Part shown: positions 45,593-58,162 of the stretch, piece after piece
Layout: the number at the start of each line of letters is the position of its first letter
How positions within the stretch are numbered: the stretch's first letter is position 1
NCBI GenBank assembly: GCA_015680685.1
Contig: MNCI01006062.1
Span: 666,566 to 730,565 of the forward strand
Length of the DNA: 64,000 nucleotides
Direction: 5' to 3'
From: Gnetum montanum
Lineage: Eukaryota > Streptophyta > Gnetopsida > Gnetales > Gnetaceae
Position numbers and translations under genes: made by a program
Notes under the pieces: model-generated
Database searches by the model: none
The model's input: only the letters and a program-made list of their open reading frames with translations
What the model was told of the DNA's origin: nothing

Positions 45593-48364
45593 AATATCAT
45601 CATTGAAATTTTGAAAATTATTATGATTTTGGGTGAAAAAATGAATAGTCTAGAAGTTGTAAAGATGATCCTAAGGATTCTTGATCATAGATGATGCTTA
45701 TAATATAAGAATTGGTTGTCAAAAGTATGTAAAAGAAGGAGTTTGAACATGTTAAGTCAATTAGACTTCTTAGGAGATGGTCGATCAAAAATTGTTGAAC
45801 TTATGAATGAATATGAACATGTAGGGAAATAATGATGATTGTTTAAGTATTTAGGAGGTACAAAATGATATGGAATTGGTCATCAAGTATGAAACATAAG
45901 AGTTATACAAGTGGATCCTCCCTAAAGTAAGCTCCTACCCTTAATGCCCTTGTATAACCATACCTAAAAGTGTCTCTAGGTACTTAATAAGTTGAATGTA
46001 AATCATAGCTATCTTCCAAAATATACATGTTAGTATTGTCTCAATATGAAAATAATACTATATTATACAAAATCATCAAATTATGATTATATATAATAGT
46101 GTAGCTAAATGGTAGTAGCAGGAATTATAGAAAATGGGATGTGAGGTGTCTTACATAGGCATAATACATTCCATGTGTAATGCATGGTTAGAATAATCAT
46201 TAGCTTTTCCATCCAAGATTCAAACCAATTTTATACCACTTAGCAATGACATCACATTCTATCATCCTAAAACTAACAATCATAAGACTATCACAATTGT
46301 AAGAAGATATTATTACTTGGTAATGAAGTACTATGAAGTAATTTTATCATTATATATTTTATTTTAAAGGATACTTAGCCATTGGATAGAGGAATGCATT
46401 TAAGCATCGGTAACATGTCTTTTTATCCCCATAACCAATGTGAGTATAAGAAACCTTGAAATTTATGATAAGTCACCTCACTTCAAGTGTTGGTAACATG
46501 TCTTTATAGTGGAATCCTTAGAAATTTTTATTTTGTGTATTTATTAGATTAGTACTATGTCAACCTTACCAAAGAACTACCTTTAAGAATGGATAATATG
46601 TCTTTCCAATGACATGATAAGGTAGCAGTTATCTTAGAATACACTTCCATTTTTGTTAAATCTCAAGTAAATAATACAACTTAATAGCATGATAAGACTC
46701 ATAATAGTATATCTAAAGAATCCACAAATCTCCTTGATATGACACCCTTTTCATTCCCATTTAGTTCTTCACTTTTCCATTCAAGCATAATGATCACAAG
46801 TTTATTTTAGTTTTATTATGAAATAATGTCATTATGTCCATGGTGAGAACCTCTTATTATTGGAAATAAGGGGATGATGTTTTAACTACATCTTATTTAT
46901 TCCTTTACACTTTATTAGAAAAATCAACAAAAGTTATATACATGAGAAATAGTAGAAATCATAGATTAAAAATAGAAAAATGTATAAAGAATTTTGAGAG
47001 ATATTAAAGAATGAAAAATGATAAGAAATAGAAAAGTATGAAAGAATAGAGAAGATATTAAAGAATGTAAAAATTGGTAAAAAATTATGAAAAGTACAAC
47101 AAAAAATGTAAAAAAAATGTCTAGTACCTTAGTGTAAAATTGACATGCTTACTAAGGATCAAAAACTTAGAACAGTAGATGAATATGTTCTCAAAATCAA
47201 AATTAAGTAACCACAAAAACCACACTCAGATTTTATGTGGTTTTCTAACCTAGGTACATCCACACTTGAAGGGTAGATTCCTTGCACACCTTTAGACTTT
47301 ATTTCTCAAAAATGTGATTGAATGGCATCATACCCTATACAAGCACTGAGCTCCACACTAGAGTGTTTCATTGTTATGAAATCACTTAACCTTGCTAGGT
47401 CCCAATAAATTTAGTATGTGGTTTTAAGGATCCCACAACCTTTACAAAATTGAGCTCAATTCTAGAGTGTTTTAATGCTGCATAAACACTCAATCCCATG
47501 GCATCTTGACAAGCTAAATTACAATGCCTTCTTACAAGAAGCACATCAATCCTGTAGGACTATAATAGAGAGAAAAAAACATAAGGAAAGAGTGTAGCTT
47601 AAATTACAGGTCCTTGTACTTTAAATTATAGTTCTACAAATAATTAAGCAAATGATATTACAAATGAAGTACCTAGGCACTATACAATAAAATAGACAAT
47701 GATGGCTCTAATGTTGAGAACACTTGCTGAATACCCAAGAGATTTAAGTCTTCATATATTCTTGGAGTTTTTGAAAACACCTTGGAATTCATGCACCCAT
47801 TATCTAATGGCCACTATATACATCTTCTTTGAGATTGGGACATCTCTTTGAAATTGACTTGAATTCTAGAAAAACATCTCCTCCAAAAGTGGGACATCTC
47901 TTCTACAGTGGAGATGTCTCTTGAAGATAGTAGATGTCTCCTCCAATCTTGAACTTTGACTTCTAAAACATCATCTTGTTAATTTTTCTTCTTTCGAATC
48001 CTCAAAGAATCTTCATTTGACTCATAGCCTTAATTTTAATCCATTCTTGTCCATGCTCTCATCTTGCCCATGGAGTCTCCAGGTTGATATCTCTTTGTAG
48101 GTATCATTTCTTGAATTTTCATTCATTCCCTACAACATCATTGCATTCCACAATATTCTGTGTTCTTCATTTTCCTTAAGGTTTTGACATATTAAAAATT
48201 TAACACTTACAACTATTTTTGAAAATGGAAACTTGAAATATTGAATAAGTAGTGAGTGGTCTAGTGTGCAAGGTAAAATCTTTAAAGCAGGAAAAGTAAT
48301 GAAATGGTTTAACTTGTTAGATATTGACAAGGATGAGCTTTTGTGGGTCAGTTGGATGATAAAT
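45593..48364 (-). other. Element C: spacer after integrase, possibly with a solo LTR
   Basis: No gene recognised. In element order this is the spacer between integrase (48365) and the internal promoter (18648 and below). It is longer than in I. Part of it (about 47100-48139) may be another LTR on the minus strand: it would begin TGTTGTAGGGAATG at 48139, carries four GAGATGTC-type words (47840-47940), and is followed by a transcript-like region. I could not find its far end or a target-site duplication. Confidence 0.4.
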
Positions 48365-49623
48365 CTATGTGATGCTTGATTGATATGTAGCATGGATAAT
48401 ATAGAGTCCTTCCCATAAGATTTGAAATTTCATATTTTTTGGGACATGATTTGGATTATAGTAAAGGACTCTATCTTCGGGCTTAATAGATACTTGTCTA
48501 ATTTTGACATCATGTCTACATTTGAAATACTTTTTTATGGATTTCATTACTCATTTGAGCTACTAATTGATTTTCATCAAAGAGATTAATATTCATTAAT
48601 TGTTATTTTTGGGGTAACTCTAAGTCTAGGTTAAGTGTATAAGTGGTCGTAAGAGGATTTAGTTTTGCTTGAATTGGTAGAGTAGGTAATTTTTCATAAA
48701 CTAATTAATATGGTAAATACCCTATAGGAATTTTCCAAGTTAATGAGTATGCCCATAGAGCATCATTAAATTTAATGCTCTAGTCCTTTCTATATCTACT
48801 AATAGTTCTAGTTAATGTTCATGTAATTTTCCTATTAATTACTTTAGCTTGACCATTTACTTGGGGATGATAAGACGTTGTTAGTTTATGGTTGACCCCA
48901 AGTTATTGCATTAGCTTCTTGAATGTAGCTCCAATGAAATGAGTTCCGTTGTCTAATATTAGCATTCGTGGTTGTGCAATCTTTAACTACAATTACTTCT
49001 ACCCACTTAGTATAGTAATCAACAATCATGATAACATAAGACATTCCATTTGACAACGGTGTGATGAATCCCATTAAGTCAATTCTTCAAATGTCAAATG
49101 GTTCCAATGGTTGTATCCATTATTGTGGTTCTTCATTTTTGGTTGTCATTCCTCCATTCCTTTGGGATCTTTCACAAGATTGTACAAATTCGTGTGCATC
49201 CTTGAATATGGTAGGCCAAAAGGAATCTGCCATCATCAATTTTAGTGTTATTTGTCATCCTACATAGTGACCATCATATGATTCTTCATGTGCATCTTGT
49301 AGAACTTTGCGTTGATTCTCTTCTAGAACATACCATCATATTAGCCCATCGAAATATATCTTATAAAAATTCCCATTAATTTCCATGCATCATTTTACTC
49401 TATGGAGAAATTGTTCTTTTTACTTTTTATCCCATTGAGCAAAAAGTTCTTGTGTGGTTAGATATGTCATGTAATCAGTAATCCATGACTTTATTGTTGA
49501 TTCTACAACCATTGTTGTATTTATGAATAAATTTTCATCAAGAAATTGGTCTAATAATGGTTCTTCATTTTCTTGAGGTTCCCATCTTATTCTTAATAGG
49601 TGATCAGCTACAATAGTTTTCAT
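48365..49623 (-). pseudogene. Element C: integrase (broken)
   Basis: Minus-strand order: the RNase H-integrase linker (TIVADHLLRIRWEPQENEEP, 49623-49420); a zinc domain with HEESYDGH and SCERSQ, where the second Cys is Ser; the catalytic core with RIDLMGFITPLSNGMSYVIM (48970-49090), LILDNGTHFIG (second Asp) and HPQVNGQAKVINRKI, where the catalytic Glu is Lys; and the C-terminal domain (48365-48547) with KPEDRVLYYNPNHVPKNM and FQILWEGLYII. A frame shift lies near 48950, plus several stops. Close to the integrase of I. Confidence 0.8.
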
Positions 49624-49639
49624 TCATTTTCTATCAATC

Positions 49640-50047
49640 ATTATGATGTCAAATTCTCATAGGATGACAAGTCATCTTATCACTCTTAGACTTATCATTA
49701 ATTTTTTTATTAGAAATTTGATGGCATTGCCATATGTATGAATATAGATAAGATATTTGAGCACATAATGTCTAAACTTTTCAAGTACATGTATTATAGT
49801 CATAAGATTCTTTTGCTTAGTGATATAGTTAATTTATGCTCTAATAATGCTTTAACTGACACAATATATATAATATGGTTATTTTTTATCATCAAGTTGA
49901 GTAAACACTAGTTCCAATGCATAGTTTGAAGCATCAATCATGATGTAAAAAGGCTTAGACACATCTAGAGCTCAAAATATTGGTATCTCAATCAATTTCT
50001 CATTTAGGCTCTCAAATGCTTTCTCACATTATTCTGACCACTGTACG
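49640..50047 (-). pseudogene. Element C: RT end and RNase H (broken)
   Basis: Minus-strand sequence reads AFESLNEKLIEIPIF, then DVSKPFYIMIDASNYALELV, the first catalytic region of RNase H, and continues to the linker at 49640. It is cut at 50047 by the LTR of element G. The RT core that should precede it is missing. Confidence 0.7.
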
Positions 50048-50915
50048 TGAGATCAAGTATAAGATATCGGGTACTTGATATTGAGTACAAGATATCGGGT
50101 ACCTAATATCTTAGCCTGGATATGATATCGTATACAAAATATCATGATTCTTGTGTCGGCCTATAAATATATCACTCAGGCGCACGGGGAGGATTCTTTA
50201 GCTGGTAAGTCTTTAGGTTGAGTCTTTTTGTCAGTTTTTAGTTAGTTTTTAGTTCTTTTTCCAAGTGCATGCCTATAGTGTGATGATTGTAATTGTACAG
50301 AACCTTTGTTTGAGTGTGACATACTTGGACACACACATAATCGACAATAAAGATCAAGATTACTCCATCATTGTAGCATTTACTTAGCTTTTGTTTACTT
50401 TAGTTGTTAATTAGTTATTGTTGTTTTCCTAGTTCATATTTTCTTTATTATCATTTACTATTCTTGTTGTTAATGCGGAATGAGTACGTCTTAATCATGA
50501 ACATTTAAGTGTCACTACATGGAAATGTAGTAGTGTATCAAGTAGTGCTTGTGTAATGTGCACTTTGTAATCCTAGATGTAGTACATGAAGTTCAAGATG
50601 CATATAGATGATTAAGAACAGATGCTCATCACACTTAGGCTAGCTTAGATCTTATTTCATATTGCTTATTAGCTTAATAAAGATTATTTCTCATTGTCTC
50701 TAGGAGTAGCCTAGTGTTATAAATCACATCATACACCTCACTCTAGACTAAACCATACGTGACAAAGCAAATACTAGTCCAGGTGGGAAGATAGCGAACT
50801 ACGATCAACGTATAACTATCTAGGTGCAACAACTAGTCCATCCATAGAGTTTGACTGGATCATGTGTACACACATATTCATATGGTTGAGTGTAGGGGTA
50901 CCTTGCCACTCATCA
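50048..50915 (+). repeat. Element G: 5' LTR
   Basis: About 868 bp, from TGAGATCAAG to GCCACTCATCA. Upstream of a TATA box CCTATAAATATATC (about 50160) it holds repeated GATATCGGGTAC words (three GATATCG-type sites in 100 bp). It has GACAATAAAGATCAAGATTACT, and its U5 end matches that of element A (GGGGTACCTTGCCACTCATCA). No 3' LTR is seen. Confidence 0.8.
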
Positions 50916-50916
50916 T

Positions 50917-50934
50917 TGACACCGTTGTCGGGGA
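50917..50934 (+). promoter_or_regulatory. Element G: primer binding site, tRNA-Asp type
   Basis: TGACACCGTTGTCGGGGA matches TGGCGCCGTTGCCGGGGA at 15 of 18 positions. The differences are transitions only. Confidence 0.8.
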
Positions 50935-51049
50935 TGGTGCTAGTTATCTAGATTAGTTATATCATATAAGATGGCTGTACCAGGATATTAATGATATATC
51001 TTTAAAACAAAGAAATTAAATTCAATTAAGTCACACACAATTCACAACG

Positions 51050-52857
51050 ATTTCTCTTTCACAAGATAACGATAACGAAACATCTAGTGAGGCAATTCAT
51101 TGGAGAACCAATGAAGAAGTTTGGAGTACTCAATCTTATGTGGGAGTTTCATATGTTCATAGACACCCCAACGATACTCAAGGACTTTTGTCATCCAACT
51201 CAGACACCTCTAATAAAGATGGGACATCCCCTAGAATGAGGGGGCCCATAAGGCCTAGGACCTTCTCAATGGGTAGCAAGAGTACATTAGGGGATGATTG
51301 GGAGACTTACAAAAGTCATGATGAGTTTTTCAGTTCCCTCTCTTTCTCTACTTTTTCAATGTTGAGTTGTGACATGGATGACTATTCCTCAAGGGGTTGG
51401 TGTAGAAATAAAAATCGAACCCATGGGAAAAATTAAGAATGCCAACATGAACAAAGTCAACATAGTTCCAAGTCACAAACTCATAACATACTTAGTGACG
51501 ATGAATCCCATTGGCCACTAAGAGCCTAATGCATATAATAGAGGCTGTTCAAATATCCTGTAGGCATCGTAAGGAAAGCCATCTACCCAGGCTTGATTTA
51601 AACAACTTTCTCAAGTTTTCAAGAGGCCATGATTTAGACTCGTAACATCATTTACAAGCCTTCTACGATGCTTGTGCATGGAGAAACATTGATAATAGGT
51701 GGCAAAGACTTAAGCTCTTCCCTATGATACTCATTGGCTACGCAAAAGTATGGTATAGGTCATTAAAGCCAAAATCAATTCACCATTGGCCCACAATGGT
51801 AAACCTCTTCAATGAAAGATATCAAACCTATGCAATAGTGTTAGCCTTGAGGAGATAAATCCAAGAGTGGAAACAAGGGCAATATGAACCCTTGGACATG
51901 GCCTTAGAAAGATATTATTCTTTGTTAAACAAATGCCTAGGCCATGGGTTCTCTAAGGAAAGGCTAATGTATCACATCATGGATGGGCTCCATAATAAAA
52001 CAAGGGAGACCCTAGGGATGTACGCCCTAGGTCAACTATATGAACTATGAATCCATCAATTCCAAGAGCTGATTAAATGGGTAGCAAAAGAAGAAGAGAA
52101 ATAGCCAAATGGGAGAATGTTGAAAAATCAAAACAGGACCAAACTCTTGAAGTAACAAAGGTCCATAATCATAAAGAGGAGAAATCAACTCACCTTGATG
52201 AGGTGAAACTATTTCTACCTTTTCCAATACTAAAATCACTAGATGAAATTGAGGCAAAGATCAGCAAGATGATGAAGTGGGTACATGAAAAATGTAGAGA
52301 ATATGTAAACAATATTAGAGGGAGACCCACACAAGATAACTTTGATGACCAAAACAAACAGAGGATACCAAACCTCGAAATAGGACAAAACACCATTTGA
52401 AAATCAAAAAGAAGGGCTGAAGAGAATGAGGATAAGGGCTCAACCACAAAACATAAGTATCCATGTGATGTTTTCCTGTATGATCACCCAAGAGGCCAAT
52501 GCCCAATCTTGCCACATCTACATGAGCATTGGAGAAGAATGTTACATCCAGATTTCATACAAAAGTACATCGTTGGGCACATCCGTATTCCACAACTTTA
52601 TGGAAAATTCCACAACTCATCATATGATTCGTGGGTAAATTTTTACCAGCCTCAGTATTGTGCTCCATCACAGTGGAAAAACCCCCAGTCATGGGGGAGG
52701 CCATCGGCAAACTAGCCATACCCTTCGTATCACCCAAAACCAAGCGCCTATTATGTTCAACACCTTGTTTCTCCAACTGGATCGACATCCTCTGTTTCAC
52801 CTCATCGTTATCATTCTCTCAAGTATCATCAACCCATGTCCTCTCAAGGATCAATGT
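51050..52857 (+). pseudogene. Element G: Gag (broken, 3' truncated)
   Basis: N-terminal region with an open frame 51140-51436 (YVHRHPNDTQGLLSSNSDTS). The capsid (51640-52050) is almost free of stops: AFYDACAWRNIDNRWQRLKL, AKVWYRSLKPKSIHHW, LFNERYQTYA, LERYYSLLNKCLGHGFSKER. Then a Lys/Glu-rich helix (52077-52400), a zinc-knuckle-like CDVFLYDHPRGQCP (52465) and a Tyr/Pro/Gln-rich tail (NFYQPQYCAPSQWKNP). Sequence stops matching Gag at about 52857, where minus-strand element C coding begins, so the rest of G was lost together with part of C. Confidence 0.8.
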
Positions 52858-53856
52858 AGATGATCTTATCATAAGACCATGTGAATATATTTAGTCATTT
52901 ATTCACCACTTCTAATAATTCTCTTTTATACTCTTTGTTAAGATTAACATTTATGATTACCATTTTTTTGTTATTAATGAAAGTATATACAAGTACATCT
53001 AGTAGGGCTTTTAATTTTAGTGATTTCGGTTCATATCTTCTTGGTATCTCTATTTTTCCCCATTCAATATCCTCCTCCTATTGTGACTAAGTGTAGGGAG
53101 ATTATCTTCATATCTTTTCTAATTTATTTATTTCTTCAATATAGGCAGTTGTAATCTTGTCCACTAGTTCCATGCATATGTTAGACTCTAATTCTTTTTC
53201 ATTGATTAGCCACTAGATGCATTGTTATCTGGTGGTTGCATATAGAAACTATTATACACAAATGTCTTCAATGCATTTATTGCATGCTATGATGGCATTA
53301 TATATTTTTGTTTAGATTTTTTTCATGCAATTACACCCATTATTGTTGTATGTGAGACATGGAATTCTATGCCTCTAAATTATGTTGGCTTCGTCTTTCT
53401 TGAAAATTTTTAAGGATAAGTCTCTAATTCTTAACTTAGCATCCATAGTATCGAGCCATGATCTTCCTATGATGATAGGAAATTATTCTTTATTCTTTTC
53501 CACATGGATAACTAGCAAATCAGGAGGATAGGAATAATCACTTATAGTAGTTATTATGTCTTTTACTTACCGAAGTGAAATGACAATTGACTAATTTGGT
53601 AGCTCTAGTCGAATGTTACTTGTCTTTAGAGGAGGTAGATTTTAGGCCTTATACATGTCTTGAGAGATAAGATTAACTCTTGACCCATAATCTAGTAGAG
53701 CCTTATATGGTTTATGTCTTGCTATTTGGAGATAAACTAAAGGACTTTCTAGATCTGTTCTTTTCTTAGGAAGTGCTCTTGCTTTGATCTAATATGTGAT
53801 TGTTTGTGTAAGCATGACAGTAGTTAAGTTCTTTTCCATTGATAATAGAAGCATAG
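52858..53856 (-). pseudogene. Element C: protease and start of RT linker (broken)
   Basis: Minus strand from 53856: TVMLTQTITY*IKA, then KPYKALLDYGSRVNLISQDM with the active site D-S-G changed to D-Y-G; PPDLLVIHVEKNKE and FPIIIGRSWLDTM (the hydrophobic-Gly motif); IACNKCIED; then the linker IEIPRRYEP and a KRELLEVVNK stretch ending at about 52858. Order and sequence follow elements A and I. The upstream gag should lie beyond element I, outside the window. Confidence 0.75.
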
Positions 53857-54755
53857 TGATGAAGCATCAAAGTTTTGCATTGATGGGCCCCCGTTGACAT
53901 GGCCTTGTCAACTTGGTGTTGCACCATCAATAGGGTCACATCGATGTAGCATTTGCTATGTTTATGAGGCCCTGTCAATGCAGCTTCATAATAAATTCCA
54001 TAAATACATGCTCACCTGTCATGTTTATGGGATGTCTTGTCATAGTTGTAGTTGAGGTCTTGTAGTTTTGTCATTTGAGAGTTAGAATATTTTTTTGAGT
54101 GCCCATAGCAAGAGTTAGAAAGTTTACGAATCTTTATTCAAGTATTGATGTACCTAAGCACAGTAGTGTAAATGGCAATAAAGACAAGCCTTTTAATAAA
54201 CCTTTTAGCACTTGGAAATAGATTATGCATTTAATGTTTTATGTGATTTCCTTTAATGGTTTAATTAATTAAATAATTAATTAGGCTTAACTAAGCTAGA
54301 TTAAGTAATGATTAATTAAGCACATAAGTATGACCACTTCGAGCATATGCTTGGTGCTTGGTAATCTGAGTAATGCTTAACGTTTGGTAACCCAGTAGTG
54401 CTAAATGTGTTTAGGATGTGTATGGCAAGTGGAAATATATTCTTATGTTAGGATTAGTTAGGTGTAGTTCGTTAGATTGAGTTAGCAATTGAATTACTTC
54501 ATTCCTTCCATCCTTTGTTTTAAGCACACAAAACATAAAGCATAAAAACAATAAAAATCATATGCCTTGATTACACTTAACCATACCTATGCATATCACA
54601 AGTGTAATTGGGAAGACAACAAATGATTGTTAGGGCAAGTTTACTTCCTAGAGACTAGTGTACCGAAAGACATAAAATCTATAAAATTCGACTAGATTGC
54701 ATGTGAATGCTTAGGGATTCGTATGGTTGAGCATAGGGGTACTCGGTGCTCATCA
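53857..54755 (+). repeat. Element H: 5' LTR
   Basis: 899 bp, from TGATGAAGCATC to GGTGCTCATCA, inserted in the protease region of element C. A near-palindromic GTTGACATGGCCTTGTCAAC and further TTGATG/CATCGATG words precede a TATA-like CCATAAATACATG (about 54000). GGCAATAAAGACAAGCC is the U5 start word. The long U5 carries GCTTGGTAATC repeats. Confidence 0.85.
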
Positions 54756-54756
54756 T

Positions 54757-54774
54757 TGGCATCATTGTCAAGGA
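54757..54774 (+). promoter_or_regulatory. Element H: primer binding site, tRNA-Asp type
   Basis: TGGCATCATTGTCAAGGA matches the canonical site at 12 of 18 positions. All six differences are C-to-T or G-to-A. Confidence 0.65.
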
Positions 54775-54804
54775 TTCTTTTTGTTTGAACATGCACTATC
54801 TAGG

Positions 54805-55657
54805 TGATGAGTTACTTTCAGTTGGCTGCATTGACAAGGCCTTGTTGACATAGCCTCGTCAACTAGGCCTATTCGATGCATGTTACCATGCATCAATGAG
54901 GCCCAGTCGATGCAGTGTTGGTTTTTGGCTATAAATACATGCATGTAGTTGCATTTATGGAAATTAGAGATTGTAGTTGTAGCAAAGCTCTTGCAATTTT
55001 TCCATTTGAAAGTTAGAATTTNNNNNNNNNNNNNNNNNNNNNNNNNNNNNNNNNNNNNNNNNNNNNNNNNNNNNNNNNNNNNNNNNNNNNNNNNNNNNNN
55101 NTTCAATATTTTTAATTATTTATTAAATATTTTTCATTAGTTATTAAATATTTTATAGTTATTACATTAATGAAGAAATTATGTTAGATAGATTACACAC
55201 ATAAGTTTGATCGCTTTGAGTGTAACACATATTCGCTTGGTAATCCCAACAGTGTTATTGCTTGGTATGCCAAGTAGTGTAGTGATTGGTCCCCCAGCAG
55301 TGGATACATGGGTTTAGGACATGTATGGAAAGTGGGATCAGATGCTTATGTTAGGATTAGTTAAAATGCTAGTTAATTAGTTAATTTAAGATTAGTTAAT
55401 CACATCTCTTTTATCTACATTTTGAGCACCAAACTATAAAACAAAAAATGATAAAAATTGGATGCCTCAATTACACTTAACCATACCAATGAATGTCACA
55501 AGTATAATTGGGAAGATAATGATTGATCTTAAGGATAAATTCACTTCCTAAAGGACTAGTGCATTGGAAATGATAAAGTCCATGAAAGTTGACTTGATCA
55601 TGCATGAATGCTTTGTGATTCGTATGGTTGGACATAGGGGTACCTTGTCGCTCATCA
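54805..55657 (+). repeat. Element I: 5' LTR
   Basis: 853 bp including 80 N, from TGATGAGTTAC to GTCGCTCATCA. U3 carries TTGACAAGGCCTTGTTGAC, CCTCGTCAACTAGGCC and CGATGCATGTTACC words. The TATA box CTATAAATAC is at 54929. It begins 49 bp after the end of the LTR of H, inside what looks like the leader of H. Confidence 0.85.
55022..55101. other. Assembly gap (80 N)
   Basis: Run of N inside the 5' LTR of element I, near the expected R-U5 transition. Confidence 1.
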
Positions 55658-55658
55658 T

Positions 55659-55676
55659 TGGCATCATTGCTGGGGA
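55659..55676 (+). promoter_or_regulatory. Element I: primer binding site, tRNA-Asp type
   Basis: TGGCATCATTGCTGGGGA matches TGGCGCCGTTGCCGGGGA at 14 of 18 positions, with transitions only. Confidence 0.75.
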
Positions 55677-55817
55677 CTTTGTTTATGGAATGTGTGCTAT
55701 TTAGGTTTAAGTCAATATGATTAATATCATTGTATGAACCTGAAGGTCAATATCATTCCCACTATAAATAGAATTATAAAAGCATACTAATAATTTTATT
55801 TTGTTTTGTTTTGCAAA

Positions 55818-58130
55818 ATGTCTTCTTCTTCTTGCAAGCATGAAGATACCAAACCACTGGTCCCACAAGAATGCAAGGTTGCTTACACTCATCCAGATGA
55901 GTTTGTGCTAAACTTTACCTTCATCCTACATTAGGATGAATAGATATGATGGCATGCTATTCAAGAAGTTGGGCATAGTAGATCTTCATGAAGAATATGT
56001 TGTGGATGAATATGACACTCGAAACTACTATCCCACTAAAACATAATGAAATGAGATCAATGAAGCTACAAAGGAGAAACATTACACCAATCCCTTGTTC
56101 CTACTAAATCAAGATGACATTAAGGATCCTCCTACTAAAGGTTCTTAACATGAAGATTCTCCATCCCTTGATACTGGTGACAAGGGTGTGAACTTGAACC
56201 TGTGATGCACTGTGCATAAACTAGGTTCAGGAAAACATGGCAACCAAGGTAGGGACTCAAGTAAGCATTAAAATAGTAAGGGATCTAAGGATGGTGATTG
56301 TAATAAGCATAAAAGTGGTGAAGAATACCATGGTGGTGGTGGCAATCCATCTTCCTCTTCATGATTTTCATCTGATTCCAAACATTCCTCTTCATCTAAC
56401 ATTTCTCATGAAAGTCATCATTAAAATAACTGTGATGAAGGTGATTAGTGAGACAACAATGTTGTGAAGGCCACCAAAACTGAAAGGTGGCTGAAAACAT
56501 CATCAACATCATCAATGCAATGATGATGATGAACCTCTATTGGTGACTCAAAGTATGCTCAACATTGCAGAGGCAATGAAAATCCCAATCAAGCATATGA
56601 AGGATAGTTGGATCAAGCACCTAGATATAAATAATATTCCAAGATTTGAGGGGGATACCAATCTGATCGGCAGACACACCTACAAGCTTTTCATGATGCC
56701 TACATCTTATAAAACATAGAAAATGAATGGAAAAAACTCAAGCTTTTCCCAAGGATACTCATTAAGTAAGTTGAAAGTTGGTACTAGTCTTTGGAACTAG
56801 AATCTATTTGCAGATGGAATACCATGTTGGAGCTATTCAATGACAAATATCAGACATACTTTAGAGTGTCTAATTTGAGAAGGCAAATCCAAGGCTAGAA
56901 ACAAGGAACACGTGAACCCTTGGATGCCACCATGGACCAATACTATTCATTCTTACATCGATGCCTTAGCCATGGTTATTTTTAGAGGGAACAACTTCAT
57001 CACATCATAGATGGGCTTAGAGCAAAAACTAGAAGAACCTTTGTGATGTATGCCTAAGGAAGATTATATAAACTAAGAGCTCATTAGATCCAAAGGCTAA
57101 TTAAGTAGGTAGAAAAAGAGGAAGATGAGCTATGAAAAAGGGAAATTGTTGAAGAGTATAATAGGAATCCTTTTATTAGAAAATGAGAGGTCCAATTTTG
57201 TGACAAGGAGGAATCACCACTTGATGAAGTGATGAATAGAAAGATCTTACCCATCCAAAAATCCATTTTTGATATTTTAGCCAAGATTGAAAAACTATGG
57301 GACTCTTTGGACAAAAAATTTCAAATCACTTTGAACATTGTTGAGGAATCCAAAGAGCAAAGTAGTGATCGTAATCATAGGAGGCAAAAAGAAGCTGAAC
57401 GTGCCTACTAAAGAGGTAAGGGAAAAGTTGCTGCAATAGAGGAAGTTGTGGAGTCTAACCCTAATGATGAAATGGAATGTGACATTTGTCAATATGAACA
57501 TCCAAAGGGATGTTGCCCTACAGTGTCACACTTACAAGAGTCTAGCTTGTATACATTGAATCCTTAGCATGTAGGTAAGCTCCAAGATGATTACCTTATC
57601 CTCAAGGTAATCCACAGTAGTTCCACAACTAGTAATAAGCTTACTACTCAAGTGAAACTCCTCCACAACCATATGAACAATACCAATAGTGGCACCAACT
57701 ACAATCATAGGGAATGCCATTGCCAAGGTAGTAGTACCCTTATGGGTAACTAGATCCATATGGGTATTATGTTCATCGGCTCATCTCCCCTAGAAGTTCT
57801 ATAAGTCATACATCATTCTAGCATCACTATTACCCTCTAGAGTACCATCGAACACATTCATCATCTACTTGAGGGAAAAACCCATACCCATATCCATATC
57901 ATCCTCTACATCCCTCTACACATACACCTCTACCTTTAACCTAGTTACCTTTTGCTTGATCCATGTAGGGTGAGATTCCTCCATAGTCGCAATAACGAAA
58001 TGCTATGAGGGATATACACTCACAACCAATTTTTCAGCCAAGTGGTCCAAAGAATTGATCAAGGAAAAGACCTTTCTTCTAGCCCTACACTTTGGCTAAT
58101 TATCCTACATCTCTAGCACCCTCATCCTTT
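55818..58130 (+). pseudogene. Element I: Gag polyprotein (broken)
   Basis: Starts MSSSSCKHEDTKPL (ATG 55818), about 140 bp after the primer site. Then a Lys/Gly/Ser-rich region with GGGGNPSSSS and SKHSSSSN (about 56250-56410), the capsid in shifting frames (56620-57060, with NNIPRFEG), a helical stretch (57229-57411, KILPIQKSIFDILAKIEKLW), a zinc-knuckle-like CDICQYEHPKGCCP (57480) followed by HLQESSLYTLNP, and a Pro/Tyr/Gln-rich tail to protease. At least ten stops or shifts. Collinear with the Gag of A and G. Confidence 0.75.
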
Positions 58131-58162
58131 GCATCAAACACTTTGAGTGTCCTTCAAACCAA

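Noticed and set aside
47100-48139. A complete solo LTR on the minus strand.
   Set aside because: A TGTTGTAGGG start is plausible, but I found neither a convincing CA end nor a target-site duplication. It is mentioned only as a possibility in the spacer entry.
50048-50915. Target-site duplication for element G.
   Set aside because: The 3' end of G is deleted, so no right flank exists to compare.
53880-54900. TTGAC words in the H and I LTRs as WRKY W-boxes.
   Set aside because: Most are followed by A or G, not the C/T of the W-box, so only the palindromic arrangement is reported.
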